Shown here piece by piece: positions 18,527 to 26,607 of a stretch of DNA of 64,000 nt. The notes below the pieces were generated by a model. It did not search any database, was not told the origin of the DNA, and worked only from the letters and a program-made list of their open reading frames with translations. Source of the DNA: Thiobacillus sp. (lineage in GTDB: Bacteria; Pseudomonadota; Gammaproteobacteria; Burkholderiales; Thiobacillaceae); NCBI GenBank assembly GCA_024235835.1, contig JACKLQ010000001.1, positions 682,001-746,000 of the forward strand, given 5' to 3'. A program made the translations under genes and the position numbers. Numbering within the stretch: the stretch's first letter is position 1; every line of letters begins with the position of its first letter.

Positions 18527-19378
18527 ATGCATGCCTTTCCCATTCCCGTTGTGGCCCTGGGACCGGGTTCCCACCTGGAGGAAGAAACCCTGGACTACCT
18601 GCCCATGCCCCACGACATGCGCACCTACCAGACCCCCATCCTGCCGGAGCCGGAAGAGGTGCGCGACCGGACCGGCGCCAGGATGTGGCTGGGCCAGTTG
18701 CTGGAGGCCACGCAAAAATGGCGCCCCGGCAAGGTGGCCTTCAGCCTGGACATGGGTGGCCTGGACGAGGCCGACCGCCTGCTCATCGACCAGGTACTGG
18801 GGGAAGGCGAAGTCAGCGCCCAGATCACCGGTGAGACAGGCGCCAACGCGGGCACCCTATCCATCCAGGAAAGCGTGTTCGCCGGCATCTGGCGCCTGCG
18901 GGGCCGGGACGCGGAAGGCCGGACCTTTGCCGACCGGGTGGAAGTGGGCGACGTGCCTGCCGCCATCCGCAACGCCGCGAAATCGGGCCACCCCGTTCCC
19001 ATGCAGGTCGCACCTGGCCCCGGCGTGATCAACGCCCCCGCCCTGCTGGCCGAGATTGCCGAGCAGACTGCCCGGCCGGTGGGGGGCACCCACGTCATCA
19101 ACCTCTCCCTGCTGCCCTTCAGCCCGGAAGACGCCGCCTGGCTGGACGAGCGCCTGGGCCGGGGCCGGGTCACGCTGCTGTCCCGAGGCTACGGCAACTG
19201 CCGCATCACCGCCACGGGCATCGCCCGGGTCTGGTGGGTGCAGTACTTCAACTCCCAGGACGCCCTGATCCTCAACACCCTGGAAATCAGCGACGTGCCG
19301 GAAGTGGCGCGGGCCTCCGCCGAGGACCTGGAAGACAGCGCCGGCCGCCTGGCGGAAGTCCTGGCATGGATAGGCTGA
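18527..19378 (+). CDS. hoxQ: Hydrogenase assembly protein HoxQ (HyaF/HupH family)
   Basis: This 283-residue protein starts MHAFPIPVVALGPGS with GAGAGGACAACGCC upstream. HyaF/HupH landmarks are PHDMRTYQTP near residue 25, and the C-terminal HupH core with LLSRGYGNCRITATGIARVWWVQYFNSQD and LEISDVPEVA. It is a chaperone for the small subunit, acting with HoxO. A 91-bp gap after hoxO holds no repeat copy but a GC-rich palindromic stretch. Confidence 0.93.
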   Translation: MHAFPIPVVALGPGSHLEEETLDYLPMPHDMRTYQTPILPEPEEVRDRTGARMWLGQLLEATQKWRPGKVAFSLDMGGLDEADRLLIDQVLGEGEVSAQITGETGANAGTLSIQESVFAGIWRLRGRDAEGRTFADRVEVGDVPAAIRNAAKSGHPVPMQVAPGPGVINAPALLAEIAEQTARPVGGTHVINLSLLPFSPEDAAWLDERLGRGRVTLLSRGYGNCRITATGIARVWWVQYFNSQDALILNTLEISDVPEVARASAEDLEDSAGRLAEVLAWIG

Positions 19379-19433
19379 AAGTCACCTCCACAAAGGGGAG
19401 ACAAAGCCGGGCGGATCGGGCCAATATGTGGCC

Positions 19434-19673
19434 ATGAATACGCCCAAGAATACGCCCAAGCCCACCTTCGAAGGCTCCTTCCTCGGCGACGCCAGCCGTC
19501 TGCCCCCGGACGCCAGGCTGGAGTGCAAGATCTGCTGGCATGTCTACGACCCGGCGGAGGGTGACCCGGTGTGGCAGATTCCCCCCGGCACGGCCTTCGC
19601 CGACCTGCCGCCCCACTGGCGCTGCCCCAACTGCGACGGCGCCCGGGAACAGTTCATGGTGATCGATGACTGA
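19434..19673 (+). CDS. hoxR: Rubredoxin HoxR
   Basis: This 79-residue rubredoxin binds iron with four cysteines, in LECKICWHVYDP and HWRCPNCDG. It has about 25 extra N-terminal residues compared with plain rubredoxins, as is usual for HoxR/HupI. It is needed for making HoxK Fe-S clusters in air. The ATG at 19434 is preferred to a GTG at 19428. Its end overlaps hoxT by 8 bp. Confidence 0.94.
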   Translation: MNTPKNTPKPTFEGSFLGDASRLPPDARLECKICWHVYDPAEGDPVWQIPPGTAFADLPPHWRCPNCDGAREQFMVIDD

Positions 19674-20280
19674 CATGACCCGCATCTCTAACCCCCCTTT
19701 GGAAAAGGGGGGCAGGGGGGATTCGACGGCCGCCCCCGAAGCACCGCCGCTGGAATCCCCCCCAGCCCCCCTTTTGCAAAGGGGGGAGAACCCCGCGGCC
19801 CGCCTGGAAGCTGCCTTCCGCCACATCGCCGAGACCCGCATGGCGGGCATGGCCATGGTCACCCCGGCCCTGACGGTGGAGGCCGTGGGCTTCCGGCCCT
19901 GGGGCCCGGACTGGGTGGGCGTGCTCATCACCCCCTGGTTCATGAGCCTCGTCTGCCTGCCCGGCCCGAACGCCGCCTGGGAAGAAACGTCCAGCGGTTC
20001 GAACCGGGACCTGGAACTGCCCTCCGGCACCTACGGATTCCTCACCGCCCACGAGGACGCCCTGGGCCCCTACCTCACCAGTTCCCTGTTCTCCCCCATG
20101 TTCGGGTTCGAGGACATGGACCAGGCCCGGGAGGTGGCGACGGCGGCGCTGGCCGAGGTCTTCACGCCCCAGGCTCCCCAGGCGCCGGCCCCGTCCCTCC
20201 CCGGCCTCACGGGCAAGCTGGAGCAGCCCGTCAGCCGCCGGGGCTTCCTGGGGGCGTTCATGGGACAAAACCGCCCATGA
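19666..20280 (+). CDS. hoxT: HybE-family assembly chaperone HoxT with repeat-encoded N terminus
   Basis: The protein has 204 residues, of which about 10-47 are a translated two-armed repeat (NPPLEKGGRGDS ... PPAPLLQRGE). The conserved HybE-like part begins ARLEAAFRHIAETRMAG and includes VEAVGFRPW, GVLITPWFMSLVCLP and FGFEDMDQAREVA. The C terminus carries SRRGFLGAF, a twin-arginine-like motif common in this family. HoxT is thought to protect the small subunit during aerobic assembly. The ATG at 19666 overlaps hoxR; ATG 19675 is an alternative, and both lie before the repeat, so the repeat is translated in either case. Confidence 0.9.
   Translation: MTDMTRISNPPLEKGGRGDSTAAPEAPPLESPPAPLLQRGENPAARLEAAFRHIAETRMAGMAMVTPALTVEAVGFRPWGPDWVGVLITPWFMSLVCLPGPNAAWEETSSGSNRDLELPSGTYGFLTAHEDALGPYLTSSLFSPMFGFEDMDQAREVATAALAEVFTPQAPQAPAPSLPGLTGKLEQPVSRRGFLGAFMGQNRP
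19689..19790. repeat. Hox-locus two-armed repeat, copy 3 (inside hoxT)
   Basis: The arms are in the opposite order to most copies: the arm CCCCCCTTTGGAAAAGGGGGG with CAGGGGGGATTCG comes first, and GGAATCCCCCCCAGCCCCCC with TTTGCAAAGGGGGGAG second. It is in frame with hoxT, so its arms are translated near the N terminus. Confidence 0.9.
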
Positions 20281-21380
20281 GCACCGACCTGGAAGGCCGC
20301 ATCGACGTGCGCCTGACCCAGCAGGCGGGCCGCATCACCGGCGTGGACATCCGCTCCACCCGTCCGCAGCTGGCCCGCAGGCTCATGGCCGGCCGCACGC
20401 CTGAGGAGGCGGCCGATCTGGCCGGCATGATCTTCAGCCTGTGCGGCCAGGCCCAGCGGGCCGCCGCCCGGGCCGCCTGCGATGCCGCCCTGGGCAAGTC
20501 CACCGACTCGTCGGACACAATCCCCGTGCTCATGGAACTGGCCAGGGAACACGCCTGGCGCCTGCTGCTGGACTGGCCCCAGGAAGTTGACCAGGCCCCG
20601 GACATGGCCAGCCTGCTGGCCCTGCGCCAGGCGCCGCCGGAGCACTTCGACGCCAGCCTGGAAACCCTGCTGCGGGAAACGCTGCTGGGGGAGGCCCCCG
20701 CCGCCTGGCTGGCCCGGGACCTGGCCGGCCTGGACGCCTGGGCGCGCCAGGGCGCCACCCTCCCCGCCCGGCTTTTCGCCCACCTCATCGCCACCCTGGG
20801 CGAGGGTCCCGATACCGGCATCAGCCAGGCGGCATGGCTGCCCGAACTGTCGGCGTGGAACCCGGAAATGGCCACGGCCCTGGCCCACCGGACCCTGGCG
20901 GACATGGCCTTCTGTAACCTGCCTGACTGGCGCGGCGCCCCGGCGGAAACCGGTGCCATCGCCCGCAGCCACCGCCAGCCCCTGGTGGCCGAGTGGATCG
21001 CCAGACGGGGCCGGGGCATGGGCGCCCGCCTGCTGGCGCGCCTTCATGAATTGGCGGAACTGCCCTACCCGATGCGGACGGGGGGCACCCGGTCCCTCAG
21101 GGCGTGGTCTATAGGTGAAGGGGTGGGGATAGCCGGCGTGGAAACCTCCCGGGGCCTGCTGTTCCACGTGGCCAGCCTCCATGACGGCAAGGTGGCGGAC
21201 TATCGCATCCTGGCCCCCACGGAATGGAACTTCCACCCGGCCGGCCCCCTGGCCCAGGCCCTCACCGGCCTGGATGCCACAACGGAGGACTTGAACGTCC
21301 AGGCCCGCCTGGTGTCCCGCTCCCTGGACCCCTGCGTGGCCTTTGGCGTGGAGATTGAATCGGAGCCAGGCAATGCATGA
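20277..21380 (+). CDS. hoxV: Hydrogenase cofactor-assembly protein HoxV
   Basis: This 367-residue protein is distantly related to NiFe large subunits (HupK/HoxV family). Near the C terminus it keeps a DPCVAFGVE remnant of the large-subunit DPCxxC motif and a LAPTEWNFHPAG segment that mirrors the substrate-site region, but it lacks the N-terminal CxxC. It is thought to act as a scaffold for the Fe(CN)2CO unit before transfer to HoxG. Its start overlaps hoxT (ATGA) and its stop overlaps hypA. Confidence 0.93.
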   Translation: MSTDLEGRIDVRLTQQAGRITGVDIRSTRPQLARRLMAGRTPEEAADLAGMIFSLCGQAQRAAARAACDAALGKSTDSSDTIPVLMELAREHAWRLLLDWPQEVDQAPDMASLLALRQAPPEHFDASLETLLRETLLGEAPAAWLARDLAGLDAWARQGATLPARLFAHLIATLGEGPDTGISQAAWLPELSAWNPEMATALAHRTLADMAFCNLPDWRGAPAETGAIARSHRQPLVAEWIARRGRGMGARLLARLHELAELPYPMRTGGTRSLRAWSIGEGVGIAGVETSRGLLFHVASLHDGKVADYRILAPTEWNFHPAGPLAQALTGLDATTEDLNVQARLVSRSLDPCVAFGVEIESEPGNA

Positions 21381-21714
21381 AATGTCCCTGGCGGAGGGCA
21401 TACTCCAGATCGTGGAAGACACCGCCGCCCAGCAGGGCTTCAAGCGGGTGACGGAAGTGCGCCTGGAGATCGGCGCCCTCTCCGGCGTGGAAGTGGAAGC
21501 CCTGAGCTTCTGCATGGACGTGGTGCTCAAGGGCAGCGTGGCCGAGGGCGCCCGGGTGGAACTGGAACGCCTTCCCGGCCAGGGCTACTGCCTGGGCTGC
21601 GGCGAGACGGTGGAAATCCAGGCCCTGTACGACGCCTGCCCCAAGTGCGGCAGCTATCAGGTCCAGGCCACGGGCGGCACGGAAATGCGGGTCAAGGATT
21701 TGTTGGTGGAATAG
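21373..21714 (+). CDS. hypA: Nickel insertion protein HypA
   Basis: This 113-residue nickel metallochaperone starts MHEMSLAEGIL; the His-2 and Glu-3 near the N terminus are nickel ligands. The zinc site is CLGCGE ... CPKCGS. It delivers nickel, with HypB, to the large subunit. It overlaps the end of hoxV by 8 bp, so the two are coupled. Confidence 0.97.
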   Translation: MHEMSLAEGILQIVEDTAAQQGFKRVTEVRLEIGALSGVEVEALSFCMDVVLKGSVAEGARVELERLPGQGYCLGCGETVEIQALYDACPKCGSYQVQATGGTEMRVKDLLVE

Positions 21715-21721
21715 TGACTTT

Positions 21722-21798
21722 TGCTTGTCATTCCGGCGAAGGCCGGAATCCAGGTAGTGGAACTGGACCCCGGCGTCCGCCGGGGTGACGGTGGTTGA
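21722..21798. repeat. Palindromic dispersed repeat (SPRRRPGS type), copy 2 (hypA-hypB)
   Basis: Arms GTCATTCCGGCGAAGGCCGG and CCCCGGCGTCCGCCGGGGTGACG face each other over about 75 bp. This is the same family as 427-507 and 25401-25472. It fills the hypA-hypB gap. Confidence 0.8.
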
Positions 21799-21821
21799 AG
21801 CGATGATAGGAGTGAAAAGCA

Positions 21822-22880
21822 ATGTGCACGGTATGCGGATGCGGCGAAGGCGAAACCAGAATCGAAGGCCAGGGTCACTCTCATGACCATCCTCACGGTC
21901 ACAGCCACGATCATGATCACGACCATAGCCATGAGCACGTCCATGCCGACGGCACCGTGCACAGCCATGGGCATGGCCACACCCATAGCCACGACCACAC
22001 GGGCCATGACCATGGGCATGGCCACCTGCACGAACCCGGCGTGCCCCACTACCACGAGCACAAAGCCGAGGGGGGAAAAGGCGACCTCCACTACGGCCTG
22101 GGCCCCGCCCACGCCCACGCGCCGGGCCTGACCCAGGCGCGCATGGTCCGCATCGAGCAGGACATCCTGGGCAAGAACAACGCCTACGCCGACGGCAACC
22201 GCAGGCACTTCGCCGAGCACGGCATCTTCGCCGTCAACCTGGTCTCCAGCCCCGGCTCCGGCAAGACCACCCTGCTGGTGAAGAGCATCGAGATGCTGAG
22301 TGACAAGGTGAAGGTGGCGGTGGTGGAAGGCGACCAGCAGACCAGCAACGACGCCGACCGCATCCGCGCCACCGGCGCCCCAGCCATCCAGGTCAACACC
22401 GGCAAGGGCTGCCACCTGGACGCCCACATGGTGGGCCACGCCCTGGAACGCCTGAACCTGCCCGACGACAGCCTGCTCATGATCGAAAACGTGGGCAACC
22501 TGGTATGCCCCGCCGCCTTCGACCTGGGGGAGGCCCACAAGGTGGTGATCCTGTCGGTGACGGAAGGCGAGGACAAGCCCCTGAAATACCCGGACATGTT
22601 CCACGCCGCGGATTTGATGTTGCTGAACAAGGTGGACCTGCTGCCCTACCTGAATTTCGACGTGGCCAAGTGCGTGGACTACGCCCGCCGGGTGAATCCC
22701 AGACTCCAGGTCATGCAGGTCTCCGCCACCAGCGGCCAGGGCATGGAGGCATGGCTGGACTGGCTCATGGCCGGGCTGGAACAGGCCAGAACGGCCCGCT
22801 TGCAGAACGTGGAGTTGCTGAAGAAGCGGATTGCGGAGCTGGAAGCGCGGTTGGGTGAACAGGCCACGGCCCGGGAGTGA
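21822..22880 (+). CDS. hypB: GTPase HypB with long His-rich nickel-storage region
   Basis: This 352-residue GTPase inserts nickel with HypA. It has an N-terminal metal motif MCTVCGCGEG, then about 55 residues (18-75) packed with His and Asp (GHSHDHPHGHSHDHDHDHSH and similar). The G domain follows: P-loop VSSPGSGKTTLL, VVEGDQQTSNDADRI, IENVGNLVCPA, and NKVDLLPYL. The C terminus is EARLGEQATARE. The His stretch is longer than in many HypB and should store several nickel ions. Confidence 0.97.
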   Translation: MCTVCGCGEGETRIEGQGHSHDHPHGHSHDHDHDHSHEHVHADGTVHSHGHGHTHSHDHTGHDHGHGHLHEPGVPHYHEHKAEGGKGDLHYGLGPAHAHAPGLTQARMVRIEQDILGKNNAYADGNRRHFAEHGIFAVNLVSSPGSGKTTLLVKSIEMLSDKVKVAVVEGDQQTSNDADRIRATGAPAIQVNTGKGCHLDAHMVGHALERLNLPDDSLLMIENVGNLVCPAAFDLGEAHKVVILSVTEGEDKPLKYPDMFHAADLMLLNKVDLLPYLNFDVAKCVDYARRVNPRLQVMQVSATSGQGMEAWLDWLMAGLEQARTARLQNVELLKKRIAELEARLGEQATARE

Positions 22881-22906
22881 GCGTGTTGCGGGTTGCCGGC
22901 CCACTC

Positions 22907-23004
22907 AAATCCCCCCCCACCCCCCTTTTCCAAAGGGGGGGGTATCCGCGTCAGCCTGAAGCGAAGGGTTCCCCCCTTTGGAAAAGGGGGGGCAGGGGGG
23001 ATTC
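22907..23004. repeat. Hox-locus two-armed repeat, copy 4 (hypB-hypF)
   Basis: Arms AATCCCCCCCCACCCCCCTT and GGGGGGGCAGGGGGGATTCC. The copy ends 18 bp before the hypF start and extends the hypF frame upstream falsely (MEKGGQGGF). Confidence 0.88.
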
Positions 23005-23022
23005 CCGTGGCCCTCGCATTTC

Positions 23023-25785
23023 ATGAACACTCCGCTGCTCACCGACTCCGTGTGCCGGCGCCGCCTGCGCGTGACTGGCATCGTCCAGGGCGTGGGCTTC
23101 CGGCCCTATGTCTGGCACCTGGCCCATTCACTGAACCTGTCCGGCTGGGTGCGCAACGACGCCGCCGGGGTGGAAATCCTGGTGGAGGGCAACCCCCTCC
23201 ACATCGAGGCCTTCACCCGCCGCCTGCCCGAGGAAATCCCGCCCCTGGCCCGGGTGCGGGAACTCACCTGGGATGACGCGCCCCACACCGGCGAACACAC
23301 CGAATTCCTCATCACGGAAAGCGGCGCCGGCCGGGCCGCCACCATGATCGGCCACGACACGGCGGTGTGCCCCGACTGCCTGGCGGAGATGTTCGACCCC
23401 GCCGACCGGCGCTGGCACTACGCCTTCATCAACTGCACCCACTGCGGCCCCCGCTACACCCTCACCCGGGGCCTGCCCTACGACCGGGCCCAGACCAGCA
23501 TGGCGGCCTTTCCCCTGTGCCCGGACTGCGAGAAGGAATACCGCGACCCGGCGAATCGGCGCTTCCATGCGGAGCCCACGGCCTGTGCGGTGTGCGGGCC
23601 GCGCTTGTGGGTGGTGGAGTCCGCTGGAATCCTCCCCGGCGGAATCCCCCCCAACCCCCCTTTACAAAAGGGGGGAGTGAAATCCCAACCGACCGGCATC
23701 GAAGGGTCCCTCCCTTTCGTAAAGGGAGGACAGGAGGGATTCGACCCACGCCAGCAAGCCCCCATCGCCGACACCCTCGCCCGCCTGCAGGCCGGCCAGA
23801 TCATCGCCATCAAGGGCCTGGGAGGCTTCCACCTGGCCTGCGACGCCCGCAATGCCGCAGCCGTGCAGCGCCTGCGGGAGCGCAAGAACCGGGAGGAAAA
23901 ACCCTTCGCCGTCCTGGCCGCCAACCTGGCCTCCATCGCCGAGTGGGTGGAGATGAACGAGGCGGAACAGGCCCTGCTGGCATCCCCCGAGCGGCCCATC
24001 GTCCTGCTGCGCAAGCAACCGGGGACCGACGACGCCTTCCCGGGCATCGCCCCGGGACTGGCCTGGCTGGGGGTCATGCTGCCCTATACGCCCCTGCATT
24101 GGCTGATCTTCCACGAGGCGGCTGCGAAGCGCGGAGCAGGGGCCCCGCAACGCGGGGATGCGACCGTGAAGCAGACGAATGTCGTCGCAACCGATGCGTA
24201 TGCAGTTGGTGCAGGTCTCCACGATTCGAACGAACGTTGTAAAGGCCTAGGCGACGACACCGGCCAACCCGCCGGCACGGCCTGGATGGACCAGCCCCAG
24301 GACCTGGTGCTGGTTTTGACCAGCGCCAACCCCGGCGGCGAGCCCCTGGTGATCGGCAACGACGAAGCCTTCGAGCGCCTGGCCGGTATCGCCGACGCGG
24401 TGCTGATGCATGACCGGGACATCGTGGTGCGGTGTGATGACTCGGTGGTACGGAGTGTCACCCAAATCCCCCCCAGCCCCCCTTTTGCAAAGGGGGGAGT
24501 GAAGTTCCAGCCCACCGCCACCGAAGGGTCCCTCCCTTTAGCAAAGGGAGGACAGGAGGGATTTGACGGCGCTTCCACCCCCGCCACCCAGTTCATCCGC
24601 CGCGCCCGGGGCTACACCCCCCGTTCCATCCGCCTGCCCCGTTCCGGCCCTTCGGTGCTGGCCCTGGGGGGCTACCTCAAGAACACGATCTGCGTCACCC
24701 GGGGGGACGAGGCCTTCGTCTCCCAGCACATCGGCGGCCTGGACAACCCGGCCACCTGCAACATGCTCCAGGAGGTGACGGCGCATCTGCTGGACATCCT
24801 GCAGGTGCAGCCCCAGGCCGTGGCCCACGACCTGCATCCGGACTTCTTCAGCAGCCGCCACGCCCTGGCACTGGCCGATGCCTGGGGCGTGCCGGCCGTG
24901 GCCGTGCAACACCACCACGCCCACATCGCCGCCGTGGCGGCGGAACATGGCGTCGAACACCCCATCCTCGGCCTGGCCCTGGACGGCGTGGGACTGGGCT
25001 CGGATGGCACAGCCTGGGGCGGAGAACTGCTGCGCATGGAGGGTTCCTCCTTCACCCGCCTGGGCCACCTCACCCCCCTGCCCCTGCCCGGCGGCGACAA
25101 GGCGGCGAAAGAGCCCTGGCGCATGGCGGCGGCGACCCTGTTCCTGTTGGGCCGCACGGACGAGATTCCCCGCCGCTTCCCCCATCAACCCATAGCCGGG
25201 CAACTGCACGTGATGCTGGAGCGGGACCTGCACTGCCCCCCCACCACCAGCCTGGGCCGATGGTTCGACGCGGCGGCGGGACTGCTGGGCATCCGCGACG
25301 TGATGGCCTACGAAGGCCAGGCAGCCATGTTGCTGGAAGGCCTGGCGGAGGAAGCCGGTGATGTGGCGCCCATGACGGACGGCTGGCGACTCATCGAGAC
25401 CGTCATTCCGGCGAACGCCGGAATCCAGAGCCACACCCCCTGGACCCCGGCCTCCGCCGGGGTGACGACCCAGTTGGACCTGCTGCCCCTTCTGGCCCGG
25501 CTGGCGGACGAGCCCGATGCCCGCCGGGGTGCCGCCCTGTTCCACGCCACCCTGGCCCGGGCCCTGACGGACTGGGCCCTGCAAGCCGCTGAATCCCAGG
25601 GCCTGGATACCATCGCCCTGGGGGGCGGCTGCTTCCTCAACCACATCCTGTCCCGCCAGTTGGCTGCCCTACTTGGCCAGCGGGGACTGCGAGTCCTGGA
25701 GGCCCGCCAAGTGCCCCCCAACGACGGCGGCCTGAGCTTAGGCCAGGCCTGGGTCACGCTGACTGAGCTAAACAAGAAACAATGA
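23023..25785 (+). CDS. hypF: Carbamoyltransferase HypF enlarged by in-frame repeats
   Basis: HypF makes the cyanide ligands from carbamoyl phosphate with HypE. Domain order: acylphosphatase (about 8-95, GIVQGVGFRPYVW), two zinc fingers (CPDCLAEM, CTHCGPRYT, CPDCEKEY, CAVCGPRL), YrdC-like domain (IKGLGGFHLACDA ... VLTSANPGGEPL), and Kae1-like domain (QHHHAHIAAVAAEH, LDGVGLGSDGTAWGGEL, LGGGCFLNHIL). At 920 residues it is about 150 longer than usual. The excess is repeat DNA in frame at residues about 207-240 and 481-514 (PPNPPLQKGG and PPSPPFAKGG type) and 794-817 (VIPANAGIQ type), plus an unexplained segment at about 368-412. All motifs are intact, so it is probably functional. The start at 23023 (MNTPLLTDSV) excludes upstream repeat sequence. 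Confidence 0.95.
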   Translation: MNTPLLTDSVCRRRLRVTGIVQGVGFRPYVWHLAHSLNLSGWVRNDAAGVEILVEGNPLHIEAFTRRLPEEIPPLARVRELTWDDAPHTGEHTEFLITESGAGRAATMIGHDTAVCPDCLAEMFDPADRRWHYAFINCTHCGPRYTLTRGLPYDRAQTSMAAFPLCPDCEKEYRDPANRRFHAEPTACAVCGPRLWVVESAGILPGGIPPNPPLQKGGVKSQPTGIEGSLPFVKGGQEGFDPRQQAPIADTLARLQAGQIIAIKGLGGFHLACDARNAAAVQRLRERKNREEKPFAVLAANLASIAEWVEMNEAEQALLASPERPIVLLRKQPGTDDAFPGIAPGLAWLGVMLPYTPLHWLIFHEAAAKRGAGAPQRGDATVKQTNVVATDAYAVGAGLHDSNERCKGLGDDTGQPAGTAWMDQPQDLVLVLTSANPGGEPLVIGNDEAFERLAGIADAVLMHDRDIVVRCDDSVVRSVTQIPPSPPFAKGGVKFQPTATEGSLPLAKGGQEGFDGASTPATQFIRRARGYTPRSIRLPRSGPSVLALGGYLKNTICVTRGDEAFVSQHIGGLDNPATCNMLQEVTAHLLDILQVQPQAVAHDLHPDFFSSRHALALADAWGVPAVAVQHHHAHIAAVAAEHGVEHPILGLALDGVGLGSDGTAWGGELLRMEGSSFTRLGHLTPLPLPGGDKAAKEPWRMAAATLFLLGRTDEIPRRFPHQPIAGQLHVMLERDLHCPPTTSLGRWFDAAAGLLGIRDVMAYEGQAAMLLEGLAEEAGDVAPMTDGWRLIETVIPANAGIQSHTPWTPASAGVTTQLDLLPLLARLADEPDARRGAALFHATLARALTDWALQAAESQGLDTIALGGGCFLNHILSRQLAALLGQRGLRVLEARQVPPNDGGLSLGQAWVTLTELNKKQ
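23641..23742. repeat. Hox-locus two-armed repeat, copy 5 (inside hypF)
   Basis: Arms GGAATCCCCCCCAACCCCCC and GGAGGACAGGAGGGATTCG. In the hypF frame it reads GIPPNPPLQKGG and GSLPFVKGGQEGF. It sits between the second zinc finger and the YrdC-like domain. Confidence 0.92.
24464..24565. repeat. Hox-locus two-armed repeat, copy 6 (inside hypF)
   Basis: Arms AAATCCCCCCCAGCCCCCCT and GGAGGACAGGAGGGATTTG. It is in frame with hypF, reading IPPSPPFAKGG and GSLPLAKGGQEGF. It lies between DDSVVRSV and FIRRARGYTP, a loop after the YrdC-like domain. Confidence 0.92.
25401..25472. repeat. Palindromic dispersed repeat (SPRRRPGS type), copy 3 (inside hypF)
   Basis: Arms GTCATTCCGGCGAACGCCGG and CCCCGGCCTCCGCCGGGGTGACG. 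In frame with hypF it reads VIPANAGIQ ... ASAGVT, in the Kae1-like domain. Confidence 0.9.
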
Positions 25786-25856
25786 CAACCTTATCCTTGT
25801 ATTATTCTTGTTCTTACTTAGACTTGGAGTGTGCCACCACTCTCAAGGAGCTCATG

Positions 25857-26369
25857 ATGCAAACAATCAAAATTGATGACGAAGTTTTTTCCTTCTTGCA
25901 AACGCATGCAAAGCCGTTTGTCGACACACCAAATGCCACACTTCGGAGGCTGCTGGGACTTAACTCGAGCCCACTTACAGCAAGAGCAACGACAGACAAG
26001 AGCTCAGGTGAGCTTGACCTAGATCAGCTTCTTACTGAAAGCATGGAGCTGTATAACTCACGAAAAAAAGCACCCAAAACCAATCTAGAGGCGCTTATCC
26101 AGCATGGGTTGGTCAAGGAAGGCGAGACGGTGTTCTTAGTCGACTATCAAGGACAGAAACAAGATGGATTGGAAGCAACCGTAACCAGAAATCGACTTAA
26201 GTATCAGGATAAGTTTTATTCAATGAGTAATTTAGCTAAGAAGCTACTGCTCAAGCTTGGGTACAAAAGCACTGACGTAAGAGGCCCCACACATTGGGTA
26301 AACCATGATGGGATTTCCATTTGGGACCTCTGGCAGCAGATTCAGCCATCCCCAGAGAAAAAGGAATGA
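25857..26369 (+). CDS. SeqA-N-like/RAMA-like protein inserted in the hyp operon
   Basis: This 170-residue protein has base composition (about 45% G+C) far below its neighbours. Residues 1-35 (MQTIKIDDEVFSFLQTHAKP ... LRRLLGL) resemble the N-terminal oligomerisation region of SeqA. Residues about 78-162 (LIQHGLVKEGETVFLVDYQG, ATVTRNRLKYQDKFYSMSNL, ISIWDLWQQI) resemble the RAMA domain found with DNA adenine methylases and other DNA-modification systems. The start at 25857 has AAGGAG 6 nt upstream; ATG 25854 and an ATG at 25782 overlapping the hypF stop are alternatives. Neither domain has a known hydrogenase role, so it looks transferred. It sits between hypF and hypC in the same direction and would be co-transcribed. 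Domain calls are by eye. Confidence 0.72.
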   Translation: MQTIKIDDEVFSFLQTHAKPFVDTPNATLRRLLGLNSSPLTARATTDKSSGELDLDQLLTESMELYNSRKKAPKTNLEALIQHGLVKEGETVFLVDYQGQKQDGLEATVTRNRLKYQDKFYSMSNLAKKLLLKLGYKSTDVRGPTHWVNHDGISIWDLWQQIQPSPEKKE

Positions 26370-26376
26370 GAACCCA

Positions 26377-26607
26377 ATGTGCTTAGCGATTCCCGCCAAG
26401 GTCGTTGAAATCGCCGTCGGCGACCAGGCCATCGTGGACCTGGGGGGCGTGCGCAAGGACGTGTCCCTGGCCCTGGTGGAGGACGTGGCAGTGGGCGACT
26501 ACGTCATCGTCCACGTGGGCTACGCCCTCACCCGCCTGGACCCGGAGGAGGCGGAGAAGACCCTGGCCCTCATGGCCGAGGCGGGCATTGCCCCGGAGGC
26601 CGTGTGA
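26377..26607 (+). CDS. hypC: Hydrogenase maturation chaperone HypC
   Basis: This 76-residue HypC starts MCLAIPAKVVEI, with the essential Cys-2. It binds HypD during Fe(CN)2CO assembly and hands the unit to the large subunit. It is the second HypC-family protein of the locus, beside HoxL. Its end overlaps hypD by 4 bp (GTGA). Confidence 0.96.
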   Translation: MCLAIPAKVVEIAVGDQAIVDLGGVRKDVSLALVEDVAVGDYVIVHVGYALTRLDPEEAEKTLALMAEAGIAPEAV

